Counted from the stretch's first letter, positions 11,448-24,616 are shown. The stretch: 64,000 nt of DNA from Mariannaea sp. PMI_226 (GCA_024336345.1 JANFOG010000007.1:124001-188000); one strand, 5' to 3'. The notes: generated by a model from the letters alone, not told the origin. A program made the numbers and translations.

Positions 11448-14400
11448 ATGGCCCAGACTCTTTCCTCCTTCAAGCATCGTAACTTGTGTGTGAATGAGGC
11501 TTTATTTAATCACCTGGCACTACCTCCTGTACTTCCTCATCGCCAAGATCCCAACATTCGCGAGATTGAAGATGCACTCAGTGAGCGGGCTCTCGCAGCT
11601 GCTCAGTTCATGAGAGACCTACCCAGTAACGAGCTCTATCTCACCTGGGATGCCGTTGCCCGCAGTCTTCAAGCGTCAAAAAAGGTCCACGGGAATGGCA
11701 ACATTGACCGGTCGATGCTTGCTCGGGAACTGAATGCTCTTCATGAGAATGACTTCCTCATCCTCCATGTTCGAGCTCAAAACTGTGCCCTGTTTCTTTA
11801 CCGATCGAAAGAGTGAGTGGCCAGAGATGTGTCGATAATCTGCATGAAGCTGACAATGAATAGTACAGTGTTGGGCCGCTCTGTCATCTTTGAAGCGTTT
11901 GAAGCTTCGGCTCGTAACGAAGACATCTTGGCAGCCGAGAACGCCCTTCAATGGACGTTTCCGGGCTGCGCAGTTGCTGTCCCAGAGTCCACCTTTCTCG
12001 ACCCTGGTTTTATATCCAATGTTTCCACCTTCCTAGATAGCGCATCCCGGGAGTCTATCAAAGAATTTTCCGCACATGCGCTCAAGGCTGGTGCTTCACT
12101 CATTGAGAATCGAAATACTCCGGAGCCTTCCCTCATCACGTCCATGTTGATGGCTCTGCTTCAAGAAAATGGTCGGCGGATCGCACCCACGCTTCTGGAA
12201 AAGATGGTCAGAGACGACGTGTGTTGGAGAGACGCCAGTACTCCCTGGAGACGGCTCCCATATTGGCTCATCTTGCGTGTAGCTATCTGTCGGTATCTCT
12301 GCCTCCGCCACGGTGCCGCAGCAGGCCGGGCTGAGTACAAGTTTTTTATTACCCATCTCCTCGGCAACTTCCTCTCCGATATTGAACGGTCTATCTCCAG
12401 TATCGACAATCTGGACCATTTGAGAAAAAAGATAAGCCGCCGAATCGTCAAGCTTGAAACCGATGTGACCACGGAAACAAAACTACGTTTCAGGTATCTC
12501 TTCACTCATCTAGAGCCTACCTTGAAGCAAAATATCGAAACAGCTTCCTCATTTATTGAAGCTTCTTGGACAAGCCAGAAGCTCAGAATGAGAAAATCAA
12601 TTCCGATCCTTCCACGCCGGGCATCACCTGATGATACCAGACTCGACTTGCGTGTTAGTGGTCCTCACCTCCAAAATATCATGAATGGGTACTCCCAACT
12701 TCGCAGGCGCGAATCTGGCAGCTCGAATGGCATCACCGTTGCTCAAGCGGCAAAACAACACCTCAACTCATTTGCTAGGGCTCACGCAAAGCTCCTTGAC
12801 GAGGAAGCTGCCTATCGACAGTTTTGTTCCGAGTTACCAGCAACCACTGACTCCGAGAGACAACTCCAAATCAGTGAAACAGCTCGGTGTATTCTCTCTT
12901 ATATAGACCATGCCCCTAAGCTCTACAATGAAAACCCTCACCTCCTCAGCACAATGATCATCAATGTCATGGAATTGTGGGCGAAATTGGACTGCGAGAC
13001 ATGCAACATGTTCCCGCTTCTGAGGGAGTTTCACCCCATCTTCCGCCCTGATATGCTTGATGTGCTATTAGCTTCTCATTCCGGTGAGATGCAACGTCTG
13101 CAAAAAGTTCAACTCTACCTCAAGGAAAGGATAGATGCATGCAATTGGCACGCCCTTGACATATTCGCAGATCCCGTACGAGGATCTTTCGGACACCGGT
13201 TTTATGAAGAATCTCCTGACTCTTCCAAGATGGCGGAGTTGCACAACACAATCGAGCTCTGGGCGAAGGCAGTACGACTCCAAAAAGAAACAGAATGGAG
13301 AACCAAATCGTCAGAATTTACTTCTCTATCAAAACAAATAGACCAAACCACCTGTATGTGGCTGGTAGATGAGAAAAACCCATCTAGCCGTGGACATGAT
13401 GAACCAAATTGTCCACGTTGTTACATGAAGCGAAAGATTAAGAGGCTAAATATCGTCGGATATGAGCACCCCTTGCCCGCAGATCAAATTATCGCAAAAG
13501 CAGTGATCTTTGAGCTTACATGTCCACAATCCTTTGCTACCTACAGAGATGTCACTTGGAAGTTGATCTCAAAACTGGCACTTCCACCGCGAGAGGAGTA
13601 TGAACATCCCAAATGCACAGCCAGAGACTACGAACAGCTCTGCAGATTTGCCAACGGAACGGCGATGAGCTGCACCTTGGCCTCTAAGACTAAATCATGT
13701 AAGACGCTTCCAAACTCATTTATTTTATTGTCGTAAAAATTGCCTCTGAACTGACCAAATCCATCTACAGTCCTACAAACCCACTATTCACGTATGGACT
13801 TCCCTGTTGAATGGGAGAGCGGTAGAGATGGTGTCTGTCGCCCGAATGGCTTAAAATTGTCCTTCTTCGACAGTGAACTGTGTACATGGCCCAAAAGACG
13901 AGGATTTAATCCAAGCTTTCTATCTCATGTGAAGGTTGACTTCCCACAATCTTCTCCTTTCTCAAAGTTACTCAAGGACTCGACGATGGCTGATAACATT
14001 TTTGACTCTTCCTCGTATGAGATTATATCAACAACTTCAAAGTGTCCATCTGGGATCAATATACACGAATATTTGGCCTTTCAAACGATCGCTTCAGGAA
14101 AAGCCAGACGTTGGCTTGCCATCTTGACGGAGCTAGGCTCTGCCAACCTCAACTTCTCAAATGAAGCGACAATGCTTCTGTTAAGCCATCTAGCAGCTCA
14201 ATGCGGACCAGCAGAAACTTCTTCTAATGACCCTCTTCGAATCGTACATAAGGCCTTCCGGGACAGACTGTTTTGTCAGCGACTTCTCCAGCAGTTATCC
14301 CATCGACTGGACACCTTGTCTGCGAATTGGAGAGAGACGTCTCTCATGGAAACCGTCATCTCTCTGACCTTGAGGGTTCTGGACTTTTCAACAGTAGCCA

Positions 14401-17400
14401 AGTTGAACTCTGTGTCGAAAGATGCCACTATTTTACTTGGCCGAGCTAGAGAGATATGCGTGCGGTGGTTCAAACTTCTACGCGCAGAGACGTTCAAAGT
14501 TACAGATGCAGAAACGGCACAACGGTTTCAGCAATACACTTTATGGGCTGGCCTGCTCTGCAAGCACACTTTTGCTCTATATGACCATCTCGCTATTGAT
14601 ATAGAGGACCTAGATCTGGAAGCCTTCATTCAGAGCAGTATCATGGTACAAGACAGCTTGGTTGTTAAGCTTACATCACTGCCAAAAGTACTTCGACACG
14701 CCGTATTCCGGGACATGAGGCTATCTCATGTCCTATGCAATAAGATATCACTTTCTATCATCTCGAGCCCTGATATTTTCAGGTCATCCTTAAGGGAAGT
14801 GTGGCCAGAGGAGGAAGGATCCGCAAGGAGATTGTCCAGTGTGACTCTCGAAGCACCAGGTTGGATATCTTGCCTTGCAACTACATGTGGGGAAACAAAC
14901 GAACAAAATGTGCTCTATAATTGCGCCGAAGGCGTGTTGCTCGTGGACGGTCGGCCCATGGGGGTAAGTCGACTGACCCTATCTTGATATGTCACGCCAT
15001 CTATATCTTTTTCTGTTTCTCATAAGAATATTTCTTGAAAGAAGGAAGAAAACGTACAACAATGGCTAATTGTTCCACAGAAACTCCCCAATGATCCAAA
15101 AAAGGCATTCATCTTGAACGAGCTCTTCCAACAACAAGTGCTTTTAACATATCCATCAGACAAGCCAGGCATGCAGTATGGTAGGTTTTATCTATACTCC
15201 AAGTTCAGTTTTGTGATTGCTGACTGCTTTAAGTGTTATGTCTCCGGCCAAAGGGCTTCCAGGTACATGTGGGATATACAATTGATGGGGAGTTGGTAGT
15301 GAGAGCGTTCCGAAAACACTACTCCCTTCAGTTGATCCCGAGAGGTAAATTTATGGACGGGAGCAACTTTGATCTCCCAGGGCCATTAATTGATAATTCC
15401 TTTCACTGGTTGTATGTTCTGAGAAAGTAAATTGTGTATTGACTATCGTCTGGCTAATGTGAACTCTAGAAACTTGAGAAACGGCGAGGTTCTTATTTCT
15501 AAGCAGCCTTGGCCAAAGGACAACTTTCAAGGGTACAAATTGAATCTGCAGCGGAAAACATGCACTCGAGCGAAGATCATACACGGAAAACGAATATTCG
15601 ACAGCGTGGTGAATCCTTACAGCCCTCTATTCTTCCGAGCAACTCGAATATTGGATTCCTTTGAGAATAGCAACTATATCATGGTTGTGCAGCCAGGGGG
15701 ACGCCGACATCTACAGGTTGAATTACCAAGACTGCAGATTCTATTTCATGTGAATGACCGGCAGATGCTTAAGTCACCCCAGCTTCAGGTCGAGATCGAC
15801 CCTATCCAAGACGCAGGGACCTGGTATGGACTGCGTAGTAAACTGGTCTGCACAAGCACCACCAATCCCTTACACAAGTCCATATTGGTTCCCCTGGGTA
15901 ATGTGACCGCAAGGGTAGATGGATGCCATGTTGAGGTCAGAATTGCCCCTAATGGTGTGTACGGAAAATTCACAATTGACGAGACCTTGGGGCGATTAAG
16001 CTGCGCTGCTGAGCCTCTGCTTATATACACAAAAGCTCTCCTCCACGCGTTGACATCATTCATTCTGCCTGATCCCCTCACGGGTCGTACAGGCGCAGAA
16101 GAGGCGGTTGAATGGCTCCAATCAGGAATGTCTCAGCCTTGGTGTCCTCTTGGACCAGCTGCAGTACAAGTCTTGAGAAGGATCACCCAACTGACCCCAA
16201 GGAGGGAATATTACCCTTCCGATCTTCGTGTTATGCGAACAGACCACTTTACCAACTCTTTGCCTATCAGACTACAAAGTTCTGCATATCGACCGATTAT
16301 TGGCAAGATTGTAGAGATCTCTCAAAATCTCACCGTGTTCTCCCTCACGGATTCAGAAAAGAGTGAAAAGATTGGAATCCCCCCGTCAGGAAACCCTCAC
16401 CTACATACCCGGGCACTTCTGAGACAGCAAGCCCTTGAAAGGTTGGAGGGCGATGCCAAGGATCGACAAACACCTGTCAGCTATGTATACAAGTCCCGAG
16501 ACCGTCCGTCAATCAAGAATATCCCTCATCGAAATGTGCTGGATATTACACATTCCATCCGCAAATGGCCCCAGAGTTTGGAAACAACTTCAAGATTAGC
16601 CCACGTTCTGGCGGCTTCGAATTTAATCGGCGGCTTCGAGTCAGCCTTTGATAAAGCTTCCCTAAATGACAGACTCAGAGTTAACATTGTCCAAAATTGG
16701 GGATCCTTGGTGATATTTATGAAAACTGTCAAAACGAAATATGACCTCATGTTTCTACTGGGTCTGATGGCTTTTCGACTAGATGCAGACATGCCTCTTC
16801 TTCGTACCTTGCTTGCCTTTGCAATCTTCGAAGAATTAAAAAACGTCCAAACCCCAATATGGTCAAAATTCTACGTCTTTCAGCCGGGTCAGGTTCCCCA
16901 GCTAGGCTGGATCATGGGCATGATACAGCCTTTTGGAGCTCCGCCCCCAGAAGATGATACTGAAGCCTTCGGACAACTTGCAAGCGTGAAGCAGAGAAAG
17001 AAGCTTCACAATGAACGGATGAAGCACCAGCGTAAAGTCGAGGCTAATTGCTGAACGTTGGCTACTTTTTTGTTGCAACAGTGGCCTTGCTTGGAACCGA
17101 ACCTTGACAAATTCACGGAGAGTTTGCTCCTAGATATTGGCCCAGCTCTGGAGACCATACGACCAGAATGGGAACGTATTTTTAAGAATATGGACTTGAC
17201 AAATCATATTCAAGCTGTGCAGGAGATACTGGATCGGAGAATATCTCGCATTGGGTACGAATTGCGTGAGCCTGTGTCATCCGAAGACATCTTCACGCCA
17301 AGGCTCCGAGGAGAGCTTATCCCCAACCTCAACAGACTACTTCAAAACCCCATCAACCACTCACAACCTATTGTAAAACCAAGAACTGAGAGCAAAGAGG

Positions 17401-20400
17401 CATATAATTCTCAAAAAGATCTCAATGTCGATGGTGTTTGCACACCTGCGTGGCCAAGGCCTTCAGGCTCTGTCGCATGTGATACCCAAGTCTTGAGTCT
17501 TAACCGGGGGCATTTCAGGCTTGGAAATAGAAATCAAACGCCGAGCGCGGATCGAAGCAATCCAATCACTGAACTGGAAACAATCTGCAAAACTTTGGAG
17601 ACTTCACGGTCTGCAGTCAGACGACGCTATGCTGCCGACTTCCAGAAGAGCTTGTCTGCGTTTCGACAATTGAATCCGGCTGTCAGTGCAAACAAAAGTC
17701 CAATGTACACTCGAGAGAGGTCTATCAAAATCATGTCTCAGAAGGTTGATGATGCTTTCCTAACAATTCAGGAATCTATCAACAGGGCTGGGGTAAACTC
17801 CTCCTCCAGACAAGTTGAATGGCTCAAAGCTGGCGGCTTGTGGCCAGCCATCACGAAGCGGACGATACTAGGCCGCTTGAGCTCGGTTAGCTCGCAAAAG
17901 CAATTTGGAACTGGAATGAAAGAAAGTTTGATACACTTAGGGGTCTGTATTACTGAGCTCCAAAGGGAAATCCGTCTTCACGATATGGCTCTGAAGGAGA
18001 TGTCAGGAAGATACCATGAGGAAGAGTCCAACCAAGGTCATGCAAATTGGAAGCCAGCTGCACACCCAGACTGGCTGCTACTTGAAATAGAATCGAACAT
18101 TATGATTCGACCCGTGCAAATTGATGTGGCTTTCGCAACAATTTCGCCGGAATCCGAATTGAACTCGGTATTGCAGATGAACATGGGGCAAGGTATGTAT
18201 ATCGTCATTCGCAGTCGCTTCTATTCCATGAATTACTTCATTGATTATTATGATAAGAATGAATGTTATGATATTCTGCTGATAATTCATCTGCAGGGAA
18301 AACATCATGTATTATTCCGATGGCAGCCGCTGCGCTGGCAGACAGAACTCGTCTCGTTCGTGTAGTTGTTCCAAAAGCATTGCTACAGCAGACGGCCCAA
18401 CTCCTTCAATCTAGGCTGGGTGGTATACTTGGTCGACAGATACGCCACGTGCCTTTCTCCAGGAGAACTCCAACCTCGGAAGACGTCACAAAACTGTATC
18501 ATGGAATTCACAGGGACATCCTGAAGACAGCAGGCATTATGATTTGCCAGCCCGAACACAATATGTCATTTATGCTCAGCGGGCGCCAAAAGCTTTTAGA
18601 TGCTCAGATCCCTCAAGCAGGGCCCATGATAAAGGTTCAAAATTGGCTGATGAGAGTCTCGAGAGATATTCTAGACGAGTCCGATTATACTCTAGCGGTC
18701 CGAACTCAACTGATCTACCCATCAGGATCGCAGATGACTGTCGATGGTCATCCTCACCGGTGGCTCGTTGCTGAAGCGGTTTTGCGGCTTGTAGATGGAC
18801 ATTTATTTGAGCTGTCCCTTTCACATGCGCACTCTATCAGCGTTGTGAGACGCCAGGGCGGAGGGTTCCCGCTCATTTTCTTCCTGCGGCCAGACGTGGA
18901 AGACGAGCTGATCCGTAAAGTAACAACGGACATCTGCAGCGGCCTGGGTGGCATTCTACCCATCAATTCCCATTCGATGCTCCAAGCAGACCGTGTGGCA
19001 ATCAAAGATTTTATCTCGGCTCCAAGGCCACGAGTTACGTCTATTTCCCGAATCCAGAAGCTTTGTCCCGATAACTTGGGTCTTCGGCAGACTGTATATC
19101 TTCTGCGCGGGCTTCTTGTCAATCGCATCTTGATGATGACACTGAAAAAGCGCTGGAACGTCGAATATGGCCTTCATCCGAAACGTGACCCAATTGCCGT
19201 CCCATTTCACGCGAAAGGCGTTCCGAGTGAACAGTCTGAATGGGGTCACCCGGATGTGGCGATTCTCTTTACCTGTCTTGCATTTTATTACGATGGAGTC
19301 AACATCTCACAGCTGAAGCAGTGTCTTGAACATATCCTCAAGCTGGACGACCCATCAACAGAGTACGACAAATGGACCAAGAGTAGCGACAATTTTCCTT
19401 CGTCTCTTAAAGCTTGGAACTCTATCAATGTCGATGATGAGATTCAGCTTGCCGAAATCTGGAAAGTAGCTCGGTACAACGGAGTAGTGATCGACTACTT
19501 TTTAAATAACTTCGTATTCCCGCGGCATGCGAAGCAGTTTAGAGTGAAATTGCAGTCCAACGGCTGGGACATTCCTCTGTTTCCGATAGCAGATGAGCCT
19601 CATCAAGCCAAAAAGTCAGGAAACAAGCCCCTCACAACTGGATTCAGTGGTACAAATGACAACCGGACCATGCTCCCCCTGAATATCAAGCAACAAGACC
19701 TCTCAGGGCTACTACATACCAGCGCCGAAGTTTTAACGTATCTTCTGCACCCTCGAAACCGCCACTGTGTGTTGCCTAGCGAGATGAGAGGATCCCAGCT
19801 TACTGGAAGAGCAACGGAGCTCGATCTCCTTCATAGCTTGAAGTCGAAGGGAATCCGAGTCCTCATTGATGCTGGGGCCCAGATTCTTGAAATGAATAAC
19901 CTCACCCTCGCTCAGGAATGGCTGAAGATTGACGGTGCTGCTCTGGCAGCATTATATTTTGACGAAGGCAATCGACCCTGGGTGGTTACTAGACAAGGGA
20001 ACTCGACGCCGCTTCTCGCCTCACCATTTGCCGATGACCTTCAGATGTGCCTAGTTTACCTTGATGAGGTGATTATCCGTTATGATCTATTTGGCGTGCG
20101 GTCATGGTATCTTACATATCTTAGGCACACACTCGCGGTACTGACCTTAGACTTCCGCCCCACGCCCGGGGAGCTCTTACGCTTCGACTCGGCCAAACCA
20201 AAGATCACACAGTCCAAGGTAATTACTCCTTCATTTTGTAATGCCAATGGCTTGAAGCTCACCACACTGGTAGCCGCTATGCGATTACGGCAGCTTGGGA
20301 CAACCCAGTCCATCACATTTTTTATCCCTCTAGAGGTTCATCAGAGTATTGCAGATTTGTTAGGAAAGTCTATATACCAGCCCATTGACTCTGGAGATGT

Positions 20401-21973
20401 GTAAGAACAGTTCACTTTATCCTTATCTTCCACTTCATTTGTAACCCTAATCGGTTTGTTAACTTTGCTTAGGATTGAGTGGCTCCTGGACAACACTTCC
20501 GAAAGCATTGAACAACTTCAACCCCTATACTACTCTCAAGGGATGGACTTCTGTCGTCGGATGCAAGCGTCACTAGACTATCCAAAGATCCTGGATGACA
20601 AGACCCAGCGAGAAAAGTATGTCGCTACAATCAAGCAAGAGGAGCAACAGACCCTTCAGCAATTGTACGACCCAAAACCGAATGGGCGTGGTATGGCATC
20701 CCAAACTTCGACAAATACAAGTCTCCAAGGTTTCATCAATGATCTCAACGCTCGGAGAAAAGCGTTCCAGGATACTGGGCGAGCGGTCCATGGGTCTGCA
20801 CTGCAAGAGGTAGAGCAGGAGAGAGAGGTGGCCTTTGAAGTCGAATCAGTCCGACAGGTCAAGAAGGCACACCACTATGCTGCATTTTCAGTTACGGAGC
20901 TCAGCCGTGATCTAGAGAGTTTTGCAAGGACTGGTAGAATGCCAGCAGATGCCAATTACTTCACACGCGTACTGTCGTCGATGGCTAATACGGGACTGGG
21001 CCGAAAATTCCAAGTGTCTCGCAAGGCTACGGAGTCCAAGTTGTATGTGACTGCAGAGTTCGATCGAACTATCAAACAAGTGTGCGAAAACACGAGGGAT
21101 AACTTCTTGGTAAGATTTTATGCACATAGACATAAACAGATGTACGAATATGAAAGGCTGATGCGCTCAAAACAGCGACCTGTGAATTGGGTGCTCTGGA
21201 GCCCCGTCACCGAAACCGCCGTTGTCGTCATTCCCGAAGAAGCAGAAGCTTTGATCCCAATGCTCAGAGACAAAAACCTGCATTTCTCAACCCATCTCCT
21301 CACTTACGCGGCTCCGGTCACTCGAAAGATGCTTCAGTTTAACGACTTGGATTACTACAGCATACCACCGCTGCCCCTGGGTTGGACAGCCCCTGATTGG
21401 CTTCGCGTAGAGCTGGGCCTTTTTGCTGGCCGGTTATATTTTGAATGGAGAGAATACGAGCACATATGTACTTTATTGGGAGTCGAAGGTGGCATCGCAG
21501 CTGAAACTGACATAGCCACACCAATGGACATGGACGGTGCAGTCGATGAGGACGTTGCGGAGGAGAGTGACGAAAGACAGCTGGCCCATGACGTTAGACC
21601 TGAGACCAGTCACAAGTTTGCGAGTAAGCCATTGACATTCGTCCAAGAATGGTTGGCAATTCGCCGCCGAGGACAGGATTATGCCCACAGCCCCATGGGC
21701 TTTCTCAGCCAGGGCAAGTCTTTGCAGGCGGAGCATCTATTCTTCACTCAGGCAACGGAAGAGACACCATGTCACGATCAGATACCCTTGGCACCAGTAA
21801 CGCACCGCGATGATAACGACGGTGGCAACTATGACGGGGACGACGACTACCAGGGCGTCGATGACATGGGTGCAAACAAGGAGGCAGAGAGTGATGTGGA
21901 CGACGACCACATTGTGTATGATGAGTCTGAGTATGTTAGGAACGGCAAAGCCCGGCGGATACGTTCAGGTTGA
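11448..21973 (+). CDS. giant DUF6606/DUF3638/DUF3645 protein, helicase-like motifs, in-frame TGA
   Basis: A protein of about 3300 codons in ten exons: 11448..11812, 11864..13698, 13771..14963, 15081..15180, 15234..15426, 15470..18192, 18297..20068, 20125..20218, 20274..20400 and 20473..21973. All phases close (9903 nt). The N-terminus (from NEALFNHLALPPVLP) fits DUF6606, residues about 2080-2330 fit DUF3638, and residues about 2436-2475 (PSEQSEWGHPDVAILF) fit DUF3645. Relatives are often labelled ubiquitinyl hydrolase, but I see no proof of that activity. Splicing creates MNMGQGKTS (P-loop-like, residues about 2132-2140) across intron 18193..18296 and LDEAHTRGTDLRLP (DEAH, residues about 2726-2729) across intron 20069..20124. 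QAAMRLRQLG forms across intron 20219..20273. The C-terminus is acidic. Odd: a TGA at 17052-17054 lies in frame inside exon 6. It is either a nonsense lesion, a base error, or removed by an unrecognised intron (17037..17081 would keep frame but has a GTCGAG donor). Confidence 0.85.
17052..17054 (+). other. in-frame TGA inside the giant gene
   Basis: The frame on both sides encodes sequence expected of the family: KVEANC before, LATFLLQQWPCLEP after. No frameshift is needed, only one stop codon at about codon 1757. The two possible in-frame introns that would remove it have poor donors: 17037..17081 (45 nt, GTCGAG donor) and 16986..17081 (96 nt, GTGAAG donor, which would also remove a basic segment). 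The best-looking donor (GTAAAG at 17032) joined to the same acceptor shifts the frame. Confidence 0.75.
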
Positions 21974-22452
21974 TAGAGATTTCAGATTGTTTTCGTCTGA
22001 GAGCTGGGGATGGATGCGACTAAGCATGTCAATGAATCTTTTGTTTTGTTTTTTTGGGGGGGGAAGGTTTTACTTTTTGTTCTCGGTTCAGGGGTGGCCC
22101 ATGTAAGGCGATGTAGTTATTTGGTCAACAATATACTGTCACTGTACAAATCCAATACTCTGTGAAAGCTACCTTGGCCACAGAAGTATCATGGTTGATT
22201 CAATAATGTCTCTAGTTCCCAAGTGTTTATACACTTGTACTCGTAGTGCCCTCATACCAGTTGTAATACTCAACTTGCAAAATAGACGAAGTCTATTACT
22301 ACATATTCGTGTTGTACGTGCAAGATTACCTCGTTACAGAAGGCAGACAACTTCTAATAACCAAGTTCAGGACAAAGTTACCAAAACTTGCTATAAACAG
22401 CAACTAGGTCACGGGGTGTATTCCTCCAAGTTCTTTGGTAGGGGAGATTCAA
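21974..22452. other. short convergent intergenic region
   Basis: About 480 bp between the 3' ends of the giant gene (plus) and the aminotransferase (minus). It must hold both 3' UTRs and polyadenylation sites. There is a T-rich then G-rich run at about 22036-22065. No gene, RNA or repeat family is seen. Confidence 0.6.
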
Positions 22453-23895
22453 CTATGCGTTTCCGATATCCATCTCAATGGCATCGTACGCCTCCTTCAG
22501 CAAATCCACAGCCTTCCTGAGATCATCCTCTGAGATATTCAACGGCGGCGCTAGGAGTACGTGATCTCCCGCATGTCCATCCACCGTCCCTTTACCTGGA
22601 TATACAGCTAAACCCAAGTCAAGCGCTTTGCCCTGGAGCTTCTCGGCGACTCCGACGTGCGGAGCGAAAGGTTCCTTGGTCTCCTTGTCACGTACTAGCT
22701 CCAGCGCCCAGAAGAGGCCTCGGCCCCGGATGTCGCCCACGTACCTGCTGCCGGCGAAGCTGGCCCGGAGCAGCTTCTCCAGTACGCGGCCCAGGTCGGC
22801 GCACCGCTGCACGAGCCCGTCCTCCTCCATCACCTGCTGCACGGCCAGGGCTGCCGCGCAGCTGACCGGGTGCGCCTGGTACGTGTGCCCATGGTTGAAG
22901 CTCGCGCTGCCGCGCCGCAGCACCTCGACCACCTTGGAGTGCAGTAGCATCCCCGCAATGGGGCCGTAGCCTCCGCCGATGCCCTTGCCTACGGTGACCA
23001 GGTCCGGCACCACGCCGCCCTCCTCCTGCTCGAAGGCGAAGTAGGTACCTGTACGTCCGCTTCCACACATGACCTCGTCAAGGAGCAGGAGGACGCCGTA
23101 CTTGTCGCAAAGCCTCCTGATTCCTCGGAAATAGCCTGGGGGAGCAGGCGTGCAGCCAGAGGTGGCCCCAACCACCGGCTCGGCGATAAAGGCAATCACA
23201 GTTTCTGGACCAACGCGCTGAAACTCCCCTTCAACCTCTGCTACCAATCTCTCGGCATACTCGTGCGCCTCCTCTCCATCTCTCTGCCCCCGGTACGCAT
23301 TCGCCGGGCTGACGAAGCTGACGGCGTTGTCCAACGTCAAAACTCCCTGATAGGGGATCTTCCGGGCAAGGTTGCTGCTGACGCTCATGGCTCCGATCGT
23401 GTTTCCATGATACGCCTGCCTGCGCGACACGAACCTGACTCTCCCCGTCTCGCCCTTCTCCACAAAGTACTGGCGAGCAAACTTCATGGCCGAGTCCATG
23501 GCCTCACTCCCCGACGAGACAAAGTATGCCTTGGTCAGGCCAAACGGTCTCCCCTTGCCAACCACAAAATCTGCCAGTCTCTCAGAGCTCCCGGTTGTGT
23601 ACGCCATGGTATGCACGTACGAGACCGTATCCATTTGCTCCAGCACAGCCTGTCGAGGTCTGGGGTGCCCATGTCCAATGACCGCAACTGCAGCGCCGGC
23701 GCACCCATCGAGAATGTGGCGACCAGACGAGAGGGTCAGGTAGCTGCCCGAAGCCGAAACAATCTCGAGCGGCTTGTGGACCAGAGATCGGTGGAGCAGA
23801 GCGGCTTCGTGCTCCTCAGCATGACCCTGAGGCGGCTCGGTGCCTGGTGCGTCTTGCCGAGAGCTTTCATCACGGACTTTGCACTGTGAAGACAT
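22453..23895 (-). CDS. class III (omega-type) aminotransferase, PLP-dependent
   Basis: Single-exon enzyme of 480 aa that moves an amino group, probably from an omega-amino acid or amine, to a keto acid. Visible features of the family: SSGSEAMDSAMKFARQYF (cofactor phosphate region), YHGNTIGAMSVS, LLLLDEVMCGSGRTG with the cofactor-binding Asp at about residue 273, and VTVGKGIGGG with the Schiff-base Lys at about residue 304. HTYQAHPVSCAAALAV and GRGLFWALEL follow. The length is normal. The ATG at 23895 is used; the frame is open further upstream but has only TTG. No targeting peptide is obvious, so it is probably cytosolic. The coding sequence is visibly richer in G and C than its neighbours, most so at about 22700-23080, and has no intron. 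The substrate cannot be told from sequence. Confidence 0.92.
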   Translation of the reverse strand: MSSQCKVRDESSRQDAPGTEPPQGHAEEHEAALLHRSLVHKPLEIVSASGSYLTLSSGRHILDGCAGAAVAVIGHGHPRPRQAVLEQMDTVSYVHTMAYTTGSSERLADFVVGKGRPFGLTKAYFVSSGSEAMDSAMKFARQYFVEKGETGRVRFVSRRQAYHGNTIGAMSVSSNLARKIPYQGVLTLDNAVSFVSPANAYRGQRDGEEAHEYAERLVAEVEGEFQRVGPETVIAFIAEPVVGATSGCTPAPPGYFRGIRRLCDKYGVLLLLDEVMCGSGRTGTYFAFEQEEGGVVPDLVTVGKGIGGGYGPIAGMLLHSKVVEVLRRGSASFNHGHTYQAHPVSCAAALAVQQVMEEDGLVQRCADLGRVLEKLLRASFAGSRYVGDIRGRGLFWALELVRDKETKEPFAPHVGVAEKLQGKALDLGLAVYPGKGTVDGHAGDHVLLAPPLNISEDDLRKAVDLLKEAYDAIEMDIGNA

Positions 23896-24616
23896 GGTGT
23901 TTTTTGTCAATACTTTATACTCAAAGCTTCAAATCGTGTTAGATGATACGGAACTTAGGAAGCGTTTAATGAAAAGAAGGGAAACCTACCCTCTGGCCTA
24001 GACTACTTCAGCTTTTGATACCTGAAGCTCCAGTGGACAGTCATCTGGGCCTGCATTGTCGGCTTTCGGAGTCTTGATCGGAGGCTAGCTCACCATCACA
24101 TATCCATGAGCCGAAGAAACCCGCTTTCTGTATCCTATTCAATTAAAATACGTATGTCGACCATCAAAAAGAGTCGCGTTTTAAACATCGTAAATCTATG
24201 GACTGGGACTATTATAATCACGCCAGTGGGCATCCAAACCATCACATAAGAGACTGGTGGGTAAGAAATAGGTCAGACAATGACGAAAGAAGAAGGAAGA
24301 AAGTAAAATAGAACGAGAATTTTGGGTCTATTAAACTCCATGAAACTAGAATATTTCAACGTGATTTCATGATTATGGGCGAAAGCGTCGTATCATGTAT
24401 TCTTGCATGGGAAATAAAGGGCTATCCGATAATACTTGACATGATGACTCCTCCATCTAGCTGTCTCTCAATTAAACCCAGGTCCCAGCAGTCAAACATT
24501 ACACCGCCCTTCCAAGAAATCCCGTTAAATGCCTTGCATAATAGAGAGCAAATCCTCTAGAATGTAACTCGCCAAATCTATCAAGCTAGCACATCCATCA
24601 AAGACATGCACCGCCC
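23896..24616. other. intergenic region, promoter of the aminotransferase
   Basis: About 720 bp upstream of the aminotransferase and downstream of the secreted repeat protein, both on the minus strand. It is AT-richer than either gene. No RNA gene or repeat is seen; the short open frames are not convincing. Confidence 0.55.

Noticed and set aside
21115..21144. Possible 30-nt intron (GTAAGA...CAG) in the last exon of the giant gene
   Set aside because: It is shorter than any intron supported here (43 bp minimum) and the frame is open without removing it.
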